Source: JAZRGE01 sp045644025
Lineage (GTDB): Bacteria; Bacillota; Clostridia; Oscillospirales; Acutalibacteraceae
Reading direction: 5' to 3'
Assembly: GCA_045644025.1 (NCBI GenBank)
Contig: JAZRGE010000054.1
Location: 1-11,850, forward strand
DNA: 11,850 nt
This document shows positions 1 through 4,829 of this stretch, one piece after another (within the stretch, counting starts at the first letter, position 1; every line of letters starts with the position of its first letter). The translations under genes and the position numbers were made by a program. The notes under the pieces were generated by a model. It was not told where the DNA came from, ran no database searches, and saw only the letters and a list, made by a program, of their open reading frames with translations.

Positions 1-679
1 AAAAGAAAAGGCTCTTTCTGCCGCGAAAGCCGCTCCTGTTGCTGTGCCTGCCGCACCAATATGTGCCGCGGAAGAAATGACGGCTGAGTCCACGAAGGTC
101 GGCGAACAAACTGAAGAAAAAGAAATCACATATATCGGTGAGGTTTTCCGCACCTATCTTATTGCCGAAATGGATGGCGATATGTATTTTATCGATAAGC
201 ACGCTGCCCATGAGCGCATGCTCTACAACAAGATAAAGCAGGATAAGGAAAACAGCCTTCAAATGCTGCTTCCGCCATTGCCCGTTTCGCTTTCCACCGA
301 GGATTACGATGCTGTGATATCTAATCTCGATGTGCTTGAGAGCGCAGGATTTATGGCCGAAGATTTCGGCAACAGCATTTTGATTACTGCCGTGCCTGCC
401 ACCGTGGTTGGTATGGATATTTCGGCGCTTATTGAAGAATTTGCGGCACATCTTTCGGAAAAGCGGCTGGCATTTGCCGAAAAGATCGATAGGATTTATG
501 AGACTGCCGCTTGCCGTGCCGCTGTGAAGGCAGGAAATATAAACGGCAGGGAAGAGTTGGAGGCTTTTGCAAAAAAAGTGCTCTCCACTCGCGATATTAT
601 GTATTGCCCTCACGGCCGCCCCGTTGCAGTTAAGCTCACTAAAAATGCCATCGAAAAGCAGTTTGGCAGGCTGGGGTAG
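1..679 (+). CDS. mutL: DNA mismatch repair protein MutL, C-terminal part (5' end outside window)
   Basis: The reading frame is already open at base 2 and ends at TAG 677-679, so this is the C-terminal ~225 residues of a larger protein. An Ala/Pro-rich linker (to about base 90) is followed by the MutL C-terminal dimerisation/endonuclease domain. The metal-binding motif lies at 194-229 and reads D-K-H-A-A-H-E-R-M-L-Y-N. The conserved cysteine of the A-C-R motif is at 512-514, and the C-P-H-G-R-P zinc-site motif is at 605-622. These three motifs mark the endonuclease-competent MutL found in bacteria without MutH; the protein nicks the nascent strand after MutS finds a mismatch. The first Asp and first Glu of the DQHA(X)2E(X)4E motif are kept, but the last Glu is Asn and Gln is Lys. 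miaA follows after 4 bases, the classical mutL-miaA order. The N-terminal GHKL ATPase domain must lie to the left. Identification is secure. Confidence 0.95.
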   Translation, partial: KEKALSAAKAAPVAVPAAPICAAEEMTAESTKVGEQTEEKEITYIGEVFRTYLIAEMDGDMYFIDKHAAHERMLYNKIKQDKENSLQMLLPPLPVSLSTEDYDAVISNLDVLESAGFMAEDFGNSILITAVPATVVGMDISALIEEFAAHLSEKRLAFAEKIDRIYETAACRAAVKAGNINGREELEAFAKKVLSTRDIMYCPHGRPVAVKLTKNAIEKQFGRLG

Positions 680-683
680 GAAC

Positions 684-1595
684 ATGAAAAACAGAATAAT
701 TGCTGTTGTTGGCCCAACCGCTTCGGGCAAGACTACTCTTGCTATTGAAATTGCCGAAAAATTAGGCGGAGAGATCGTTTCCTGCGATTCAATGCAGATT
801 TATAGTGGTATGCCGATTGCATCTGCAGTGGCCACGGAAAACGAAAAAAAGAGGGTGCCACACCATCTGGTGGAATTTCTGGAGCCCGAGGAAAGTTTCT
901 CGGTGGCAGAATATGTGGATATAGCAAAAAGGTGCATAGATGATATTCTCTGCCGCGGAAAGGTGCCTGTTCTTTGCGGCGGCACAGGGTTTTACTATTC
1001 GTCTTTAATAGATAACGTTTCTTTTGAAAGCCAACCGGGGTGTACCGATCTTAGGGAGAAATTAAAAAAAGAACTGGAAGATAATTCTCCCGAATATATG
1101 CACGAAAAGCTCGCATCGGTTGATCCCGAGGCGGCAGAAAAGCTAAGCGTTAGCGATACAAGGCGTGTAATCAGGGCACTGGAGCTTATATATCTCACTA
1201 ACCTTACAGCAAAGGATAGAGAGATAATCTCTAAGGCTCAACCTTCGCCTTATGATTTTAAGGTGATCGGCATTGATTTTGCTGATAGGAGCAAACTTTA
1301 CGAGCGTATAGAAAAGCGCATTGATATTATGGTTGAGAACGGCCTGTTGGAGGAAGCTAAAGTTGGATATCTTAGATCCGGCACCTCAGCACAAGCTATT
1401 GGTCACAAGGAATTTTATCCTTATTTTAGCGGTGAGATCACTCTTATGCAGGCTATGGAAAATCTTAAAACAGCCACTCGCAGATATGCCAAAAGGCAGC
1501 TCACCTGGTTTAGGCGGGATGAAAGGATCAATTGGATAATGGCCGATGAAACCGAGAACATGCTTTCGGCCGCAATGAAAATAATTGCTGAATAG
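684..1595 (+). CDS. miaA: tRNA dimethylallyltransferase MiaA
   Basis: MiaA transfers the dimethylallyl group to N6 of A37 in tRNAs reading UNN codons, the first step of i6A/ms2i6A synthesis. The ATG at 684 is chosen because the P-loop G-P-T-A-S-G-K-T falls at residues 10-17, as usual, and the resulting 303 residues match the family length. The longer frame from TTG 567 would only add residues overlapping mutL. Other visible motifs are C-D-S-M-Q-I-Y (residues 34-40), V-P-H-H-L, the G-G-T-G-F-Y substrate-site motif, A-I-G-H-K-E (usually A-I-G-Y-K-E) and Q-L-T-W-F-R-R-D near the C-terminus. The segment normally reading D-I-G-T-A-K-P is P-I-A-S-A-V-A here (813-833), which is unusual. The start lies 4 bases after mutL, and G-rich sequence at 673-680 across the mutL stop probably serves as ribosome binding site, suggesting coupled translation. 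Confidence 0.96.
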   Translation: MKNRIIAVVGPTASGKTTLAIEIAEKLGGEIVSCDSMQIYSGMPIASAVATENEKKRVPHHLVEFLEPEESFSVAEYVDIAKRCIDDILCRGKVPVLCGGTGFYYSSLIDNVSFESQPGCTDLREKLKKELEDNSPEYMHEKLASVDPEAAEKLSVSDTRRVIRALELIYLTNLTAKDREIISKAQPSPYDFKVIGIDFADRSKLYERIEKRIDIMVENGLLEEAKVGYLRSGTSAQAIGHKEFYPYFSGEITLMQAMENLKTATRRYAKRQLTWFRRDERINWIMADETENMLSAAMKIIAE

Positions 1596-1610
1596 AAAGG
1601 AGGAGAAATA

Positions 1611-2822
1611 ATGAAAAAAACGGTTGCACTTAATGTTGTTAAGTGGGTAGCCTTGGTTTTTGCTGTGTTGTTTCTCCTTTATCAGTTTTATCAGCTTTTT
1701 TATAATCCCTTCACCACAAGTACCGCTGTTTATTACGAAACTATAGAAGGTATTGAAACCGTTGCGGTTGCTATAAGGGACGAAAAGATTTTGGATAGCA
1801 ATGCCACTCAGGGTGCCAAAAGATATTTGGTGATGGATGGCGAAAAGGTTTCCAAAAACGGTATTATTGCCGAAATTTATGCTACTCCCGAAGCCGCGGC
1901 AGCTAAGAACACGGTGGATGATCTGGATGAAAAGATCAGCAGACTCACCGAAATTCAAAGCTACAACGATCTGGCCGCAGCCAACCTTTCTGCCGTAGAT
2001 CAAAAAATAAGGCAGGAGCTTATTTTGGCTCTTTCGGCCGATACAAACGGCAAGAATCAGTCTGCCGAATCATTGCAGGAACTTTTGTATCTTCTTAATC
2101 GAAGGCAGATTATCACCGGAGACGTGAGCAATTTTAACAACGTTCTTGCATCTCTATCGGACGAAAAGAAGCGCCTGCAGGCGGCCTATAATCTGAAACC
2201 TGTTTCTAAGATAACCACCAATTATTCCGGCTATTTCGTATCATCTTCCGATGGATATGAAGAAAAATTGAATCCCAATGATCTCGATTCTATCACGGGA
2301 GAGACTATTCGCAACGTGATTGCCAACAGCAACGGCACCGATATGGGCAATAAAGTTATATCGGAATATTCATGGTATCTTGCTGCCGAGCTTTCCTTAA
2401 GCGATTCGCTGAAACTTAAAGAGGGAAGCAACGTTACACTTCGCACAAATACCGATAGCAATCCTGAATTGCCCGTTACAGTTCATACAATAAATCGATC
2501 GGCCGATGGTCAGAGTGTTGTTGTGATCTTCAAATGCAAGTATATCAACGGCGAACTTGCCGTGATGCGCACGATCCCTATCACTATTGTTTTGGGCTCC
2601 TATGATGGCCTTAAGGTGCCTTCAGAGTCGGTTCGTTGGGTGAACGGTGAAAGCGGTATTTATAAGATTTCCGGAAATCTTGCCGTGTTTGTGCCGGTTG
2701 ATATTATTTATTCCACCGATAGTTTTGTTGTTTGCCGAAAGGTGTCGGGCGGAGATCTGAAGCTATACGATGAAGTTATTGTTAAGGGAAAACAGCTTTA
2801 TGACGGAAAAATTATCAGATAA
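1611..2822 (+). CDS. Membrane-anchored HlyD/RND-adaptor-like protein in division cluster
   Basis: A 403-residue protein with a short basic N-terminus and one hydrophobic segment at about residues 10-30, so probably a single-pass anchor with the rest outside the membrane. The body looks like a membrane-fusion/periplasmic-adaptor protein. Residues ~68-95 resemble half of a lipoyl-like barrel-sandwich (V-M-D-G-E-K-V-S-K-N-G). Residues ~100-195 are a predicted helical hairpin. Residues ~200-215 return to the barrel, and the C-terminal ~70 residues have the adaptor pattern V-P-S-E-S-V ... G-I-Y-K-I ... D-E-V-I-V-K-G-K. No transporter is encoded nearby. Its 3' end overlaps ylmE by 23 bases, placing it upstream of ylmE-sepF-divIVA; a link to envelope growth or division is inference from position only. 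The ribosome binding site AAGGAGGAG just upstream is very strong. Family assignment is by pattern; function unknown. Confidence 0.75.
   Translation: MKKTVALNVVKWVALVFAVLFLLYQFYQLFYNPFTTSTAVYYETIEGIETVAVAIRDEKILDSNATQGAKRYLVMDGEKVSKNGIIAEIYATPEAAAAKNTVDDLDEKISRLTEIQSYNDLAAANLSAVDQKIRQELILALSADTNGKNQSAESLQELLYLLNRRQIITGDVSNFNNVLASLSDEKKRLQAAYNLKPVSKITTNYSGYFVSSSDGYEEKLNPNDLDSITGETIRNVIANSNGTDMGNKVISEYSWYLAAELSLSDSLKLKEGSNVTLRTNTDSNPELPVTVHTINRSADGQSVVVIFKCKYINGELAVMRTIPITIVLGSYDGLKVPSESVRWVNGESGIYKISGNLAVFVPVDIIYSTDSFVVCRKVSGGDLKLYDEVIVKGKQLYDGKIIR
2784..2789 (+). promoter_or_regulatory. Ribosome binding site for ylmE, inside the upstream gene
   Basis: AAGGGA sits 10 bases before the ATG at 2800 and within the last codons of the preceding gene. 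It favours the start at 2800 over the in-frame ATG at 2770, which lacks a comparable site, and implies translational coupling of the two genes. Confidence 0.6.
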
Positions 2823-3540
2823 AGATCTTCAAATTATGAAAGAACGTTTTTGCACAAATCTTGCCGATATTAAGGCAGAGATTGCAAAAGCGGCCGAAGA
2901 ATCGGGCAGAAAAAGCGAAGATATTATTCTTCTTGCCGCCACAAAAACGGTGCCCGTGGAGATGATAAACTACGCTGCATCTTGCGGTGTGAATTTTGCC
3001 GGTGAAAACCGTGTGCAGGAATTTGTGGCCAAGCTTCCGCAAATGGATGAAGGCATCCATCGCCATTTTATCGGACATTTGCAGACTAATAAGGTGAAGC
3101 AGATAGTTGGCAACGTGGAACTTATACATTCGGTTGATTCGGAAAAACTGGCTCGTGAAATTGCCAAGCAAAGCCTTGCCAAGGGCATTGTGAGTGATGT
3201 TTTGCTTGAAGTAAACATTGGCAGGGAAGCCACAAAATCCGGATTTTTGGCCGAGGAATTGCTTGATAATTTTAATATAATAAGCAAAATAGACGGCATA
3301 AAGGTGAGGGGATTGATGTGTATTCCCCCGGATGAGGAAAAATATGGGCCTATCGACCGATATTTTGCCGAAATGAAGAAACTGTTTATTGACATATCGG
3401 CTATAAATATGGATAATAATAGTATGCAATATCTTTCAATGGGGATGTCCGGCGATTTTGCCCAGGCTATTCGCTACGGAGCAAATATTGTTCGTATCGG
3501 CACGGCGCTCTTCGGCGAAAGAAATTACAATATTAAATAA
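2800..3540 (+). CDS. ylmE: YggS/YlmE family pyridoxal-5'-phosphate homeostasis protein
   Basis: A 246-residue single-domain TIM-barrel PLP-binding protein (PLPBP/YggS family). It has no known catalytic activity; family members buffer free PLP and affect amino acid and vitamin B6 balance. Visible family motifs are the PLP-lysine segment A-A-T-K-T-V-P (Lys49), G-E-N-R-V-Q-E, H-F-I-G-H-L-Q-T-N-K, the S-V-D-S strand, E-V-N-I...T-K-S-G-F, R-G-L-M-C-I-P-P and L-S-M-G-M-S-x-D-F-x-x-A-I followed by R-I-G-T-A-L-F-G. The start at ATG 2800 is supported by AAGGGA ten bases upstream; the in-frame ATG at 2770 would add ten residues and deepen the overlap, and ATG 2836 is a less likely shorter option. The gene overlaps the adaptor-like gene by 23 bases and precedes sepF by 18 bases, the same neighbourhood as ylmE-ylmF in Bacillus. 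Confidence 0.95.
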   Translation: MTEKLSDKDLQIMKERFCTNLADIKAEIAKAAEESGRKSEDIILLAATKTVPVEMINYAASCGVNFAGENRVQEFVAKLPQMDEGIHRHFIGHLQTNKVKQIVGNVELIHSVDSEKLAREIAKQSLAKGIVSDVLLEVNIGREATKSGFLAEELLDNFNIISKIDGIKVRGLMCIPPDEEKYGPIDRYFAEMKKLFIDISAINMDNNSMQYLSMGMSGDFAQAIRYGANIVRIGTALFGERNYNIK

Positions 3541-3545
3541 TTTTT

Positions 3546-3551
3546 AAGGAG
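3546..3551 (+). promoter_or_regulatory. Ribosome binding site deciding the sepF start
   Basis: AAGGAG lies 7 bases before ATG 3559 but only 1 base before the in-frame ATG 3553, so the second ATG is the plausible start of sepF. Confidence 0.65.
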
Positions 3552-3558
3552 AATGGTT

Positions 3559-4005
3559 ATGGGATTTTTCGATAAAATTAAGGATATGATGAACGTCCCC
3601 GATGACGAATACTACGAGGATGAGGTTGTGACCGAAGAGGAACAACTCGATCAGAACGATAATCGTGGATTCGGAAAGAAGAGCAAGATTACCGCAATGC
3701 CTCCCGTTACCGCAGTTCCCCCCAGGCAGATGCAGGTTGTGCTTGTGAAGCCCGATCGCTTTGAGGATGCATCCGGTGTTGCAGATCACCTCAACGCTAA
3801 GCAGACTGTTGTGCTCAATCTTGAAGCCACAAAGAGAGAGACCGCAAGGAGACTTATCGATTTTCTTAGCGGTGTTGCTTATGCTAATAAAGCCGAGATA
3901 AAGAGAGTTGCCACCAACACATTCATTATCACTCCCTACAACGTTGATGTGCAGGGCGAGACAATGATCGACGAAATGGATGGCAGCCTTCCTACATATC
4001 TTTAA
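3559..4005 (+). CDS. sepF: Cell division protein SepF
   Basis: A 148-residue protein with the SepF architecture. An amphipathic N-terminal helix (M-G-F-F-D-K-I-K-D-M-M) serves as membrane anchor. A strongly acidic stretch with D-D-E-Y-Y-E-D-E-V follows, then a Pro-rich linker. The C-terminal SepF domain (about residues 58-132) contains V-V-L-V-K-P, V-V-L-N-L-E, R-R-L-I-D-F-L-S-G and F-I-I-T-P-Y-N-V. In Gram-positive bacteria SepF tethers FtsZ to the membrane and polymerises into rings or arcs at the septum. The ATG at 3559 is preferred over 3553 because of ribosome-binding-site spacing. It sits between ylmE and a divIVA-like gene, as expected, but ylmG and ylmH do not follow it. Codon use leans to C-ending codons, consistent with good expression. 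Confident. Confidence 0.96.
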   Translation: MGFFDKIKDMMNVPDDEYYEDEVVTEEEQLDQNDNRGFGKKSKITAMPPVTAVPPRQMQVVLVKPDRFEDASGVADHLNAKQTVVLNLEATKRETARRLIDFLSGVAYANKAEIKRVATNTFIITPYNVDVQGETMIDEMDGSLPTYL

Positions 4006-4025
4006 GCTCAACGATAATAAGGGAT

Positions 4026-4031
4026 AAGGGG
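4026..4031 (+). promoter_or_regulatory. Ribosome binding site supporting a TTG start for divIVA
   Basis: AAGGGG is 8 bases before TTG 4040. No in-frame ATG lies near the conserved N-terminus, so this site decides the start. Confidence 0.6.
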
Positions 4032-4039
4032 TTTTTATT

Positions 4040-4774
4040 TTGAAAACAGCAGATGAAATCCGCAGCATAGATTTTGTTAAATCCGCTTTCGGCGGCTATA
4101 GGCAAACAGACGTGGAGATATTTCTGGTTGAGATCGCCGATGATATTCAAAAACTGCAGGCCGAAAACAAGGAACTCACCCGTAAATGCGCCGAACTTCA
4201 GCGCAGGATCGAGGATTTCCAGGGCGAGGAGACAAGCCTTCAGAGCATTCTTATGAGCGCTCAGAAGCTGGCTGACAGCATTGTGGCCGAAGCAAAAGCA
4301 ACAGCCGAAAAGGTGCTGGAGAAAACAGGGGAGCAGGCTACCGATATTTTATCCGAAGCCAACGCCACTGCCGAAAGCATGAAGCTTAATGCCGAAGCCG
4401 AAGCAACTCGTATACTGGGTGAAGCTGTGCAGAAATCCAATCTGCTTATTTCCGGTGCCGAGGAAAGAGCCAAGAATCAGATGGCTCTCTTCCAGCAGTA
4501 TAAGACCGAAACATCCGAATTCAAGAAGGATATTATCGAGAAATATAAGGCTCAGTTGGAACTTATTCTTGCGCTGCCCGAAGAAGCCGAAATTAAGTCG
4601 GCTCCCGTGGCGGAAGAAGTGCCCGTTGTTGTGGAGGAGCCTGTTGAAGACGTGCTTTTTGAAGATATTCCCGTTGTGGATATATCTGAAGACGACGTAA
4701 AGATATTCGATGCTCTTAATTCCGAAGAAGAGGGCTTTATTGTCCTTACCGATGAAGAGGACGAAGAGTTCTAA
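4040..4774 (+). CDS. divIVA: DivIVA-like cell pole/septum coiled-coil protein
   Basis: A 244-residue protein beginning with the DivIVA N-terminal lipid-binding domain: a D-E-I-R-S-I-D-F-V-K-S region, then F-G-G-Y-R-Q-T-D-V-E-I-F-L (compare F-R-G-Y-x-x-x-x-V-x-x-F-L in the family). A heptad-like coiled coil starts near residue 33. A long Ala/Glu-rich helical region reaches roughly residue 180, and the last ~60 residues form a very acidic tail rich in Val, Glu and Asp. DivIVA proteins bind curved membrane at septa and poles and recruit partners. The start is TTG, supported by AAGGGG eight bases upstream and because it gives the complete conserved N-terminus. The position between sepF and ileS matches the Gram-positive arrangement. 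It could be a Gps-type paralogue, but synteny argues for DivIVA. The acidic tail is longer than in Bacillus DivIVA. Confidence 0.92.
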   Translation: MKTADEIRSIDFVKSAFGGYRQTDVEIFLVEIADDIQKLQAENKELTRKCAELQRRIEDFQGEETSLQSILMSAQKLADSIVAEAKATAEKVLEKTGEQATDILSEANATAESMKLNAEAEATRILGEAVQKSNLLISGAEERAKNQMALFQQYKTETSEFKKDIIEKYKAQLELILALPEEAEIKSAPVAEEVPVVVEEPVEDVLFEDIPVVDISEDDVKIFDALNSEEEGFIVLTDEEDEEF

Positions 4775-4779
4775 AAACA

Positions 4780-4785
4780 TATAAT
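4780..4785 (+). promoter_or_regulatory. Possible -10 element upstream of ileS
   Basis: A perfect TATAAT lies in the 55-base divIVA-ileS gap, the widest gap in the plus-strand block. No TTGACA-like -35 box stands 16-18 bases upstream (that stretch is the GA-rich end of divIVA) and there is no extended -10 TG. It may give ileS its own transcript or be chance. Confidence 0.25.
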
Positions 4786-4790
4786 TTTCC

Positions 4791-4805
4791 TAGGCTGTGT
4801 GCCTA
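4791..4805 (+). repeat. Short inverted repeat in the ileS leader
   Basis: TAGGC and GCCTA form a perfect 5-base stem around a 5-base loop (TGTGT), 24 bases before the ileS start. It is too short and has no U-tract, so it is not an intrinsic terminator; if a transcript started from the TATAAT at 4780 the hairpin would lie at its very 5' end. It may be fortuitous. Confidence 0.3.
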
Positions 4806-4829
4806 AATCAAAAGGGAGAGTAAATACCA

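Noticed and set aside
44..46. GTG at 44 as a true start of a short MutL-like protein
   Set aside because: The frame is open to the left edge and continues in the same Ala/Pro-rich linker style, so the gene is simply cut by the window.
567..683. Longer miaA starting at TTG 567
   Set aside because: The extra 39 residues overlap mutL in another frame and have no counterpart in MiaA; the P-loop is correctly placed from ATG 684.
1386..2003. A minus-strand open frame across the miaA end and the adaptor-like gene
   Set aside because: No motif, opposite conserved coding sequence, and no plausible promoter or ribosome binding site was seen.
4775..4829. T-box riboswitch or intrinsic terminator before ileS
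   Set aside because: The gap is too short, no T-box-like sequence is seen, and the only hairpin is a 5-base stem without a T-run.
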